NCBI GenBank assembly: GCA_036275365.1
Contig: DASUDX010000134.1
Coordinates: 1-26,340, forward strand
Origin: DASUDX01 sp036275365
GTDB lineage: Bacteria > Pseudomonadota > Gammaproteobacteria > Nevskiales > Nevskiaceae
Length of the DNA stretch: 26,340 bases
Direction of reading: 5' to 3'
Position numbers and translations under genes: made by a program. The notes under the pieces are model-generated. The model had not been told where the DNA came from. It searched no databases and saw only the letters and a list, made by a program, of their open reading frames with translations. Of this stretch, positions 1 to 7,263 are shown piece by piece (position 1 is the first letter of the stretch; each line of letters opens with the position of its first letter).

Positions 1-355
1 CGACCTTGAGCTTGGCGTCCTTGATCCGCGCGATGATCTTCTTGGCCTGCGGCTGCTCGATGCCCTGCTTGATGGTGATCTTCTGGCGGGCACCGGCGAG
101 ATTGGTCTCGATCTCGCCCTCCTCCAGCGCGCGCAGGTCGATGCCGCGCCCGGCCAGCCGGCGCTCGAGCATCTCGCGCAGCGCCTTGAGGTGGAAGTCG
201 CTGGGCGCGGCGAGGCTCACCACCGACTCCTCCAGGCTGATCGCCGCGCTGGTGCCGCGCAGGTCGTAGCGGTTGTCGAGATCGCGCCGGGCCTGATCGA
301 CGGCATTGGTCAGCTCGTGCTTGTCGACCTTGGAGACGATGTCGAAGGAGGGCAT
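1..355 (-). CDS. yajQ: YajQ family nucleotide/c-di-GMP-binding protein, partial (3' end outside window)
   Basis: Reading the minus strand from the ATG at 355-353 gives a protein beginning MPSFDIVSKVDKHELTNAVD and continuing with DNRYDLRGT, matching the N-terminus of E. coli YajQ (MPSFDIVSEVD). About 118 codons are visible out of the usual ~160; the C-terminus lies beyond base 1. The visible part also contains the family's KQGIEQPQAKKI-like segment, which forms the second half of the tandem ferredoxin-like folds. YajQ-type proteins are small cytosolic proteins; the Xanthomonas homologue binds cyclic di-GMP. That function is family knowledge and is not shown here. The gene is divergent from the YchJ-like gene, with about 60 bases between the two starts. 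Confidence 0.93.
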   Translation of the reverse strand, partial: MPSFDIVSKVDKHELTNAVDQARRDLDNRYDLRGTSAAISLEESVVSLAAPSDFHLKALREMLERRLAGRGIDLRALEEGEIETNLAGARQKITIKQGIEQPQAKKIIARIKDAKLKV

Positions 356-416
356 GGCGGGCACCGATGGGGGAAGTCGGGAAAGAATAGAGCCGCGCCT
401 GACTCTCCTGCTCGTG

Positions 417-827
417 GTGTCCACGCCCTGCCCCTGCGAATCCGGCCGGCCCTATGCCGACTGCTGCGCGCCCCTCCACGCGGGGGCGCCGGCGCCCGAT
501 GCCGAACGCCTGATGCGCTCGCGCTACAGCGCCTTCGTGCTGGGCCGGCGCGACTACCTGCTGGCGAGCTGGCACCCGGACACCCGTCCGGCCGAGCTGC
601 CGCTCGAACCCGCGCGGCGCTGGCTGGGGCTTAGCGTGCGCGCACACCAGCCGCTTGGCGAGGACGCGGCCGTGGTGGAGTTCGTCGCCCGCAGCCGGGT
701 CGGCGGCGGGCGGGCCGAGCGCCTGCACGAGCGCAGCCGCTTCCGGCGCCTCGGCGGCCACTGGCTCTATCTCGACGGCGAGCTCGACCCCGCCGGACCG
801 GCTCCAGCCGCGCGGCGCCGGCCGTGA
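417..827 (+). CDS. YchJ family protein (UPF0225), N-terminal SEC-C-like metal-binding motif
   Basis: The 136-residue product has an N-terminal cysteine motif CPCESGRPYADCC, then LMRSRYSAFVLGRRDYLLASWHP and a C-terminal RSRFRRLGGHWLYLDGE segment, all close to E. coli YchJ (LMRSRYCAFVM, RSRFLKENGQWYYIDG). The cluster probably binds zinc, as in SEC-C motifs; the cellular role is unknown. The start is uncertain. GTG at 417 places the first cysteine at residue 5 as in E. coli YchJ, but GTG at 414 and ATG at 354 are in the same frame. No clear ribosome binding site precedes 414 or 417, and a GGAGG before 354 is too close to that ATG. E. coli YchJ carries a second SEC-C motif at its C-terminus; here the protein stops before it, in a proline/alanine-rich tail. 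Confidence 0.88.
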   Translation: MSTPCPCESGRPYADCCAPLHAGAPAPDAERLMRSRYSAFVLGRRDYLLASWHPDTRPAELPLEPARRWLGLSVRAHQPLGEDAAVVEFVARSRVGGGRAERLHERSRFRRLGGHWLYLDGELDPAGPAPAARRRP

Positions 828-860
828 TCTGATGTCGCCCCTGCCTTCAGGAGCCGCCGG

Positions 861-1811
861 ATGAGTCTGTGCGAGCGTATCGCGGTGATCGGCGCGGGCC
901 TCGCGGGCCTCGCCGCGGCCGGCCGCCTGGCCGAGGCCGGTCACCCGGTGACGGTGTTCGAGAAATCGCGGGGCGTCGGCGGCCGCTGCGCCACCCGTCG
1001 CCACCTCTCCGGTGCCTACGACCACGGCGCCCAGTACCTGCGCCTGCGCAGCCCGGAGGGCCAGACGCTGGCCCGGCAGCTGCAGGCCCGGGGCGTGCTG
1101 ACCCCGTGGCCGGCGCTGGAGGACGGCGAGGCCTGGGTGGGCCAGCCAGGCATGAACGATCTGCCGCGGGCACTGGCCAGCGGGCTGGACATCCGCCTGC
1201 AGCACACGGTCAAGGCCCTGCATCGCCAGGCCGAGGGCTGGCGGCTGGAGGGGGCCGAGGGCTGGCACAGCGGACCCTTCGACGCGGTGCTGCTGACCGC
1301 GCCGCTGCCGCAGACCCTGGCCTTGCTGCCCGCCGAGTTCCCCGGCCAGGGGGCGCTGCAGGCGGTGCGCTACGAGCCCTGCTGGACCCTGCTGCTGGCC
1401 TATGCGGAGGGGCCCGAGGGCCCGCGCGGCGGTCCGTGGCGGGCGCTCAACCCGGCGCTGGCCTGGGTGGCCGAGGACAGCGCCAAGCCCGGCCGCGCAG
1501 CGGGACGGCGCTACACCGTGCAGGCCGGCGCGGAATGGTCCCAGCACTATCTGGAGGCCGGACCGGAGGCGGTGCGCGGACAGCTGCTCGGCGAGTTCCG
1601 CGCCTGGAGCGGGCTCCACGCCGAACCGCTGGCGGTGCAGATCCATCGCTGGCGCTACGCCCGGGTGGTCAACCCGCTGCCGCAGCCGCGCTGGGAGCCG
1701 GCGCTGGGCCTGGGCATCGCCGGCGATGGCCTGGGCGGACCGCGGCTGGAGGCGGCCTGGCTCAGCGGCCGGCGGCTGGCCGAGCTGCTGATCGACGAGC
1801 CCCGGCGGTGA
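861..1811 (+). CDS. FAD/NAD(P)-dependent amine oxidase-like (renalase-type) oxidoreductase
   Basis: 316 residues. A Rossmann dinucleotide-binding motif GAGLAG lies at residues 11-16 and is followed by the FEKSRGVGGRCATRR segment (33-47) typical of the renalase/amine-oxidase-like FAD family, then YDHGAQYLRLR near 53-63. The C-terminus LGIAGDGLGGPRLEAAWLSG is the usual second FAD-contact region (GD near the end, then a helix). A cytosolic flavin oxidoreductase is expected; the substrate cannot be told. An AGGAG at 849-853 sits seven bases before the ATG and supports this start. The gene follows the YchJ-like gene by 33 bases and overlaps or abuts the methyltransferase gene, so it is probably co-transcribed with both. 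Confidence 0.88.
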   Translation: MSLCERIAVIGAGLAGLAAAGRLAEAGHPVTVFEKSRGVGGRCATRRHLSGAYDHGAQYLRLRSPEGQTLARQLQARGVLTPWPALEDGEAWVGQPGMNDLPRALASGLDIRLQHTVKALHRQAEGWRLEGAEGWHSGPFDAVLLTAPLPQTLALLPAEFPGQGALQAVRYEPCWTLLLAYAEGPEGPRGGPWRALNPALAWVAEDSAKPGRAAGRRYTVQAGAEWSQHYLEAGPEAVRGQLLGEFRAWSGLHAEPLAVQIHRWRYARVVNPLPQPRWEPALGLGIAGDGLGGPRLEAAWLSGRRLAELLIDEPRR

Positions 1812-1816
1812 GCCGC

Positions 1817-2422
1817 ATGACCGACAAACCCTACAGCGCCGCCTGCGAGCGCAACCGGGAGCCGATTCTGGCCGTGCTGCGCGAGCACTTCGCCGGCTGC
1901 CGGCGGGTGCTGGAGATCGGCAGCGGCACCGGCCAGCACGCCGTCCATTTCGCCGCCGCCCTGCCCGGGCTGGTCTGGCAGACCAGCGAGCAGGCCGCCG
2001 CGCTGCCGGGGCTGCGGCTGTGGCTGGACGAGGCCGCGCTCGCCAACACCCCGGCGCCGCTCACCCTGGATGTGGACGGGCCCTGGCCCGAGGCCCGCTA
2101 TGACGGCGCCTTCACCGCCAACACCCTGCACATCCTGTCCTGGGCGCAGGACCAGCGGCTGTTCGCCGGGCTCGCGCGGGTGCTGGAGCCGGGCGCGCCG
2201 CTGGTGATCTACGGCCCCTTCCGCCGCGGCGGCCAGCACACCAGCCCCAGCAACGCGGCCTTCGATGCCGAGCTGCGGGCGGTGTCAGCGCATCGCGGCC
2301 TGCGGGATGTCGAGGCGGTGGACGCCCTGGCCACCGCCCACGGCTTCCGCCTGATCGACGACCGCGCCCTGCCCGCCCACAACGCCTGCCGGGTCTGGCG
2401 CTACCAGGGGACTAGCGCATGA
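1817..2422 (+). CDS. DUF938 family SAM-dependent methyltransferase-like protein
   Basis: 201 residues. SAM-binding motif I is visible as VLEIGSGTGQHA (residues 31-42), followed by the family-typical FAAALPGLVWQTSE, FTANTLHILSW and YGPFRRGGQHTSPSNAAFDA segments. These identify the DUF938 methyltransferase family, whose substrate is unknown. The protein is cytosolic. The start is either ATG 1817 or the in-frame GTG 1808, whose last bases overlap the TGA of the upstream oxidoreductase (GTGA). Its own stop overlaps the ATG of the GST gene (ATGA at 2419-2422), so the genes look translationally coupled. Confidence 0.9.
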   Translation: MTDKPYSAACERNREPILAVLREHFAGCRRVLEIGSGTGQHAVHFAAALPGLVWQTSEQAAALPGLRLWLDEAALANTPAPLTLDVDGPWPEARYDGAFTANTLHILSWAQDQRLFAGLARVLEPGAPLVIYGPFRRGGQHTSPSNAAFDAELRAVSAHRGLRDVEAVDALATAHGFRLIDDRALPAHNACRVWRYQGTSA

Positions 2423-3177
2423 GCCCGGCGCGCACCCTCTACACCTTCAGCATCTCCCACTTCAGCGAGAAGGTGCGCTGGGCGCTGGACGCCAGCCGCC
2501 TGCCCTACCGCGAGGTGCCGCGGGTGCCGCTGTTCCATGTGCTGGACAACGCCTGGCTGACCCGCGGCGAGGGGGTGACGGTGCCGATCCTGCAGGAGGA
2601 CGGACGGGTGATCCGCGACTCCAGCCGCATCCTCCGCCATCTGGTCGAGACCGAACCCCAGGCCCTGCGCCCGCTGCTGCCGCGCGCGGCCAGCGCCCGC
2701 CAGCGCCTGCTCGAGGCGCTGCCGACCCACGATGCGCTGGGGGTGGCGGTGCTGCGCCTGGCCTACGGGGCCACGCTGGATCAGCCCGAGGTGATCCTGC
2801 GGCTGTGGAGCCTGGATGCCGCGCCCTGGCAGCGGCGGCTGCTGGCACTGGCGCTGCCGCGTCTGCGCGGCCTGCTGGCGCGCCGCTTCCGGCTCGACCG
2901 CGGGCGGCTGGCGCGCGCCCAGGACCAGGTGCGGCGCGCGCTGGACCAACTCGCCCGCGAGCACCTGGCGCGGCGCCGGCTGGATCTGGACAGCATCACC
3001 CGCTGCGCCCTGCTCGCCCCGCTGGCCGGACCGGCCGAGCACCGCTGCTACGGCGATCCGGCCTTCCAGGCGCCGCTGCGGCCGGCGCTGGGCGAGCTGC
3101 TCGAGCACCCGGGGCTGGCCGAGGTGCGGGCGGTGTATCGTCGCTACCGTCGTGCGCCGATCGCGGAGCCATCCTGA
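2419..3177 (+). CDS. glutathione S-transferase-like protein
   Basis: 252 residues. The N-terminal thioredoxin-like GST domain is clear: LYTFSISHFSEKVRWALD (residues 7-24), VPIL with the cis-proline at 56, and DSSRIL (67-72), which resembles the glutathione-contacting SNAF/ES motif. In this family the residue preceding FSEKVRWAL is often serine or cysteine; here it is SHFS. The rest is helical and arginine-rich, as expected of the GST C-terminal domain. The specific substrate is unknown. The start overlaps the preceding methyltransferase stop by ATGA, and its TGA overlaps the ATG of the DUF3429 gene (TGATG), so it lies in the middle of an operon. Confidence 0.88.
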   Translation: MSPARTLYTFSISHFSEKVRWALDASRLPYREVPRVPLFHVLDNAWLTRGEGVTVPILQEDGRVIRDSSRILRHLVETEPQALRPLLPRAASARQRLLEALPTHDALGVAVLRLAYGATLDQPEVILRLWSLDAAPWQRRLLALALPRLRGLLARRFRLDRGRLARAQDQVRRALDQLAREHLARRRLDLDSITRCALLAPLAGPAEHRCYGDPAFQAPLRPALGELLEHPGLAEVRAVYRRYRRAPIAEPS

Positions 3178-3608
3178 TGCAGCTCTCTCCCTGGGCCAGC
3201 GTGCTGGGACTGGCCGGCCTGATTCCCTTCTTCGCCGGCCCGCTCGGGCACTGGCTGGCGGCCACGGCGCTGCCGGCCGGCTGGGATGGCTACTGGATCG
3301 GCTACGCCAGCCTGATCGCCAGCTTCATGGCCGGCACCCAGTGGGGGCTGACCGTGCCGACCTCGGGCGGCGGCTGGGGCCTGCTCGGCCTGCTGGTCTC
3401 GGTGAGCCTGATGCTGCTGACCTGGGCCGCCACCGCCCTGCCGTTCGACCTGCAGATCCTCGCGCTGATCGGGCTGTTCCTGCTGCTGCTGATCACCGAT
3501 GCGGTGCGCGAACGGCTCATCGACAGCCTGCCGGGCTATTTCCGGCTGCGTCTGCTGCTCACCAGCGGCGCGGTCACGGCGCTGGCCTGGCGCGCCCTGC
3601 AGGGCTGA
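3177..3608 (+). CDS. DUF3429 family integral membrane protein
   Basis: 143 residues, almost entirely hydrophobic, with about four to five transmembrane helices. The N-terminal LGLAGLIPFFAGPL and the GYASLIASFMAGTQWGL motif are characteristic of DUF3429 inner-membrane proteins, whose function is unknown. The start ATG 3177 overlaps the upstream GST stop (TGATG). The gene appears to be the last of the run beginning with the YchJ-like gene; a 99-base gap follows. Confidence 0.85.
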   Translation: MQLSPWASVLGLAGLIPFFAGPLGHWLAATALPAGWDGYWIGYASLIASFMAGTQWGLTVPTSGGGWGLLGLLVSVSLMLLTWAATALPFDLQILALIGLFLLLLITDAVRERLIDSLPGYFRLRLLLTSGAVTALAWRALQG

Positions 3609-3629
3609 TCCGGATCCGGGTCCGCGCCG

Positions 3630-3635
3630 TATAGT
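3630..3635 (+). promoter_or_regulatory. possible -10 element (TATAGT) before the lipoprotein hydrolase
   Basis: The 99-base gap between the DUF3429 gene and the hydrolase contains TATAGT at 3630-3635, an A/T-rich hexamer in an otherwise very GC-rich stretch. No good TTGACA-like -35 is seen at the proper distance. A short inverted repeat (CGGAC/GTCCG) lies further downstream. A GGAGG at 3696-3700 is the ribosome binding site for ATG 3708. Confidence 0.3.
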
Positions 3636-3707
3636 CACGCACCTGTCATAAACCGCCGCAAGCACTGACGGACGGACCACTGTCCGCAGGCGGCTGGAGG
3701 AATCACC

Positions 3708-5645
3708 ATGCGGTCATTGCGTCCGGGCTCCGCCCTCGTGCTGTCGTGCCTGTTGCTGAGCGCCTGTGGCGGCAGCGATGACCGGGTCGGCGTGCCGCCC
3801 ACCGGCGGTGGTGGCGGCGGTGGCGGGGCGGTGGGCTGCGCCAGCCCCATCGCACCGGAGTTCCGCGAGGTGGCGGTGACGGTCAATGTGCCGACCGACA
3901 GCGATCCCACCCCCACCCCCGGCTACACCCCGGCCGAGCAGACCGAGATCATGATCAGCCTGCTGCTGCCGGAGCGCTGCCCGGGCGATGCCTTCCCGAT
4001 CGTGCTGGAAAGCCACGGCTACAGCGGCACCCGCCAGCAGGCGCTGGGGGCGGATGGCAGCCTCGACCCCAGCGAGGCGCACTTTCCCTCCATCAACACC
4101 CTGGTGCGCGCCCTGCCCTACCACGGCTATGCGGTGATCAGCGTGGACGAGCGCGGGCATGGCGTGGCCCGCCCGGGCCAGGCCGCCCACCGCGCCCGCA
4201 TCATCGATCCCGCCGCCGAGACCCAGGACATGATCGCGGTGCTGGACTGGGCCTGGGCCAATGCCGCCGAGTTCAACTTCCAGCGCGAGGAGGGCACCGG
4301 CATCGCCCGCGATCTGCGGGTGGGCACCATCGGCTACAGCTACGGCGGCGGCTTCGAGATGCCGCTGGTGGCGCTGGATGGGCGGGTCGACACCATGATC
4401 CCCAACGGCACCTGGAACAACCTGGTCTACAGCCTGCTGCCGGGTGATGCGGTGAAGCTCGGCTTCGGCAGCCTGCTGTGCACCCTGGCCATCCAGGGCA
4501 ATGTCAACAACACCCCGCTGGTGGCCAATCTGTGCAATCTGATCGGCCCCAGCGGCCCGCGCGCGGCGAGCATCCGCACCCGCGCCGATCTGGTTGCCGC
4601 GGCCAGCGCGCCGGGCAGCCAGCCGCGGCCGGTGGCGAGCGAGCAGGAGCTGCTGGATTTCTTCTACACCCACGGCGCCGGCTACTTCGAACGCCAGCAG
4701 CGGCTCGGTCTGCCCTGGGGATTCGGCGAGACCCGCGCGGTGCAGCGGGCGATCCCGGCGCTGTTCATCCAGGGCAACCGCGACACCCTGTTCAATCTCA
4801 CCGACGCCTATCTGAACTACCGCTACTTCAAGGCCGCTGGCGGCGATGTGCGGCTGTTCTCCACCGAGGGCGGGCACATGAACCCGCTGGCCCAGCAGAT
4901 CGAGGCCAGCGCCAACTGCGGCGGCGTGGTCGGGGTGGAGGCGATGCTGGCCTGGTTCGACCAGAAGCTGAAGGGCCTCGACTCCGCCACCTATCGCAGC
5001 CTGCCCACGGTCTGTCTCTCGGTCACCCCGACCCCGGCCGCCGGCGAGGCGCCGGCGAATGCCGATCTGATCGGCCTGACCCTGGCCGAGGTGCCGGTCG
5101 GCGCGCTGAGCGGAACCGGTGCGCTGCCGCTGCGCGCCGAGACGGTGGAAGCCAGCGTGCTGCCCGGTGGCGAGCCGGTGTTCGCACCCCTGCTCACGGT
5201 CAGCGAGGCGCAGGCGGGTCTCGCCCTCGCCGGCATTCCCAGTGCCGAGCGGGTGCAGGTCAGCGCCGGGCCCGGTGCCACCGTCACCCCGATCGCCTAT
5301 GTGGGCGTGGCGATCCGCCGCGGCGGTGAGCTGATCCTGGTCGATGACGAGGTCACGCCCTTCGCCGCCCTGCCGCCGGCCGGTGCGGCGGCTGGCACCG
5401 CGACCGATCATCTCGACAACCGCAATGTGTTCAACGACCGCGTGCTGCTGCCCGGCGTGGGCGAGCTGCTCGAGGCCGGTGACGAGCTGGGCCTGGTGTT
5501 CTACGAGAACCAGGTGCAGTACCTGCCGGCCAACACCGGCGGCCAGGCCGGTCTGCCCAATCCCTACACCGTGGTGATGAGCGGTGTGGAGCTGCCGCTG
5601 CTGATGCCCGGGGTCTATCCGGGCAGCGCCCTGTCACGGCCCTGA
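3708..5645 (+). CDS. secreted lipoprotein alpha/beta hydrolase
   Basis: 645 residues. The N-terminus is a lipoprotein signal with lipobox LLSAC and lipidation Cys20, followed by a run of eight glycines (33-40), probably a flexible tether. The hydrolase core has HGYSG near 103-107 (oxyanion region), the nucleophile elbow GYSYGG with Ser211, a likely acid Asp359 in GNRDTLF and His390 in EGGHMNP. These form a plausible Ser-Asp-His triad. The region from about 440 to the end is a second, beta-rich part resembling accessory domains of S15-type or dienelactone-hydrolase-like proteins. It probably acts in the periplasm or on the outer membrane; esterase or peptidase activity cannot be distinguished. 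GGAGG seven bases upstream supports the start. Confidence 0.85.
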   Translation: MRSLRPGSALVLSCLLLSACGGSDDRVGVPPTGGGGGGGGAVGCASPIAPEFREVAVTVNVPTDSDPTPTPGYTPAEQTEIMISLLLPERCPGDAFPIVLESHGYSGTRQQALGADGSLDPSEAHFPSINTLVRALPYHGYAVISVDERGHGVARPGQAAHRARIIDPAAETQDMIAVLDWAWANAAEFNFQREEGTGIARDLRVGTIGYSYGGGFEMPLVALDGRVDTMIPNGTWNNLVYSLLPGDAVKLGFGSLLCTLAIQGNVNNTPLVANLCNLIGPSGPRAASIRTRADLVAAASAPGSQPRPVASEQELLDFFYTHGAGYFERQQRLGLPWGFGETRAVQRAIPALFIQGNRDTLFNLTDAYLNYRYFKAAGGDVRLFSTEGGHMNPLAQQIEASANCGGVVGVEAMLAWFDQKLKGLDSATYRSLPTVCLSVTPTPAAGEAPANADLIGLTLAEVPVGALSGTGALPLRAETVEASVLPGGEPVFAPLLTVSEAQAGLALAGIPSAERVQVSAGPGATVTPIAYVGVAIRRGGELILVDDEVTPFAALPPAGAAAGTATDHLDNRNVFNDRVLLPGVGELLEAGDELGLVFYENQVQYLPANTGGQAGLPNPYTVVMSGVELPLLMPGVYPGSALSRP

Positions 5646-5655
5646 GGCGCCAGCC

Positions 5656-5937
5656 ATCGACTGCCGGTCCGGCTGTGGTGCCTGCTGCATCGCGCCCTCG
5701 ATCAGCAGCCCGATTCCCGGCATGCCGCAGGGCAAGCCGGCCGGGGTGCCCTGCGTGCAGCTCGACGCCGACTTCCGCTGCCGGCTGTTCGGCCAGCCGG
5801 AGCGGCCGGCGGTGTGCCGCTCGCTGCGGCCGCAGCAGGAGATGTGTGGCGCGGATCGCGGCGAGGCGCTGATCCGGCTGACGCAGCTTGAACAGGGCAC
5901 CGCGCCCGCCGCCGCGCGCGGCACGCTGCGCGAATGA
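5656..5937 (+). CDS. YkgJ family cysteine-cluster protein with apparent ATC start
   Basis: The frame encodes IDCRSGCGACCIAPSISSPI followed by PGMPQGKPAG, CVQLD, RCRLF, RPAVC and EMCG: the CxxxCxxCC, C, C, C, C pattern of YkgJ-type Fe-S or zinc cluster proteins. Counting from the proposed start, cysteines are at 3, 7, 10, 11, 33, 42, 54 and 64. Between the upstream in-frame stop (5602-5604) and the cysteine cluster there is no ATG, GTG, TTG or CTG. The first ATG (5722) would delete the first four cysteines. ATC at 5656 stands where homologues have Met, and GAGG at 5644-5647 lies eight bases before it. The gene starts right after the hydrolase stop and its TGA overlaps the next ATG (ATGA, 5934-5937). 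Confidence 0.75.
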   Translation: MDCRSGCGACCIAPSISSPIPGMPQGKPAGVPCVQLDADFRCRLFGQPERPAVCRSLRPQQEMCGADRGEALIRLTQLEQGTAPAAARGTLRE

Positions 5938-7160
5938 CCCGCGCCACCCTGCCTCTTCCCCGCCGCGACGCCGGACTCGAGCAGCTGCAGGCCTTCGTGC
6001 CGCAGATGGGCAGCCGCTACGCCCGCGAACGCAACGAGGACCGCGGCCCCGGCCAGCACGCGGCGGTCTCGCGCCTCTCGCCGCTGGTGCGCCACCGGCT
6101 GCTGCTGGAGGCCGAGCTGGTCAGCGCCGCGCTGGGCCAGCACCGTGCCGAAGAAGCCGAGAAGTTCATCCAGGAGGTGTGCTGGCGCAGCTACTGGAAG
6201 GGCTGGCTGCAGCAGCACCCGGAGATCTGGTCGCGCTACCGGCAGCAGCAGGCGCTGGATCACGCGGCGGTGACCGGCCATCGCGTCCGCGCCGCGCAGC
6301 TGGCCGCCGCCTGCGCCGGCGACACCGGCCTGCCCGGCTTCGATGACTGGGCGCGCGAGCTGCTCGCCACCGGCTACCTGCACAACCACGCGCGCATGTG
6401 GTTCGCCTCGATCTGGATCTTCACCCTGCGTCTGCCGTGGACGCTGGGCGCCGATTTCTTCCTGCGCCATCTGCTGGATGCCGACGCCGCCTCCAACACC
6501 CTGTCCTGGCGCTGGGTGGCGGGCCTGCAGACCCGCGGCAAGCACTATCTGGCACGGGCCGAGAACATCCATCGCTACACCCGCGGGCGCTACGCGCTGA
6601 ACGGCCGGCTCGACGAGACGGCCGACCCGCTGCCCGCCGATGACCCGCCGCCGCGGGTGCCGCTGGCGAGCCTGGCGGCAGCCGATCCCGGCCGCCCCAG
6701 CGCGCTGCTGCTGCACGGCGAGGACCTGCATCTGGAAAGCCTGCTCGCCGAGCAGCCGGGCCGCTGGACGGCTCTGCCGGTGCTGAGCCTGCGCCTGCCG
6801 CCGCCCGCTGGCAGCGGCGCTGCCCAGCAGGCCTGGCGCGAGGCCGCGCAGGATGATGCCGAGGCGCGCCTGCGCGCCGCCGGTCATCCGGTGGTGACGG
6901 TGACCGCGACCGAGCTCGAAGCGGCGCTCGCCGGCCAGGGGGCGCGCCAGCTGCTGCTGGCGGAGCTCGCCCAGGGCGAGCTCGCCGATGCGCTGCAGCC
7001 CCTGCTCGCACGGGTGACGGCCAGCGGGGTGTCGGTGCGGCCGCTGCGGCGGCGCTGGGATGCGGTGTTCTGGCCGCATGCCACTCGCGGCTTCTTCGCC
7101 CTGCGCGAGCGCATCCCGGCCCTGCTGCAGACGCTGGGTCTGCTCGACCGGGTTCGCTAG
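5934..7160 (+). CDS. photolyase/cryptochrome-like FAD-binding protein with FAD domain first
   Basis: 408 residues. The helical FAD-binding half of DNA photolyases is recognisable at the N-terminus: AVSRLSPLVRHRLL (44-57), EVCWRSYWKGWL (81-92), TGYLHNHARMWFASIWI (146-162) and WRWVAGLQTRGKHYLAR (192-208). Normal photolyases carry an alpha/beta antenna domain before this half; here the protein begins directly with it. About 150 further residues (250-400) have an alternating alpha/beta look (PSALLLHGEDL, PVVTVTATELEAAL). DNA repair or blue-light sensing are both possible and cannot be decided. The start ATG overlaps the stop of the YkgJ-like gene, suggesting coupling. Confidence 0.82.
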   Translation: MTRATLPLPRRDAGLEQLQAFVPQMGSRYARERNEDRGPGQHAAVSRLSPLVRHRLLLEAELVSAALGQHRAEEAEKFIQEVCWRSYWKGWLQQHPEIWSRYRQQQALDHAAVTGHRVRAAQLAAACAGDTGLPGFDDWARELLATGYLHNHARMWFASIWIFTLRLPWTLGADFFLRHLLDADAASNTLSWRWVAGLQTRGKHYLARAENIHRYTRGRYALNGRLDETADPLPADDPPPRVPLASLAAADPGRPSALLLHGEDLHLESLLAEQPGRWTALPVLSLRLPPPAGSGAAQQAWREAAQDDAEARLRAAGHPVVTVTATELEAALAGQGARQLLLAELAQGELADALQPLLARVTASGVSVRPLRRRWDAVFWPHATRGFFALRERIPALLQTLGLLDRVR

Positions 7161-7167
7161 CAGCCGG

Positions 7168-7204
7168 CAGCGGCGAGTGATGCCGGCGCCGCTGAGCGGT
7201 TTTC
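7168..7204 (+). terminator. possible intrinsic terminator after the photolyase-like gene
   Basis: CAGCGGCG (7168-7175) pairs with CGCCGCTG (7187-7194), an eight-base stem with an 11-base loop. A competing short stem CCGC-TGA-GCGG (7189-7199) ends directly at TTTT (7200-7203). The T tract is short, so activity is uncertain. Confidence 0.4.
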
Positions 7205-7263
7205 TCCACTGGCCGGGCCCGGGGCTTGCATGAGAATCGGCACAGGCCCTCAGGAGACCCGTG

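Noticed and set aside
3714..5411. 565-codon minus-strand frame antisense to the lipoprotein hydrolase
   Set aside because: The plus-strand gene has a signal peptide, triad and ribosome binding site; the antisense protein is Gly/Ala/Gln/Asp/His-rich noise.
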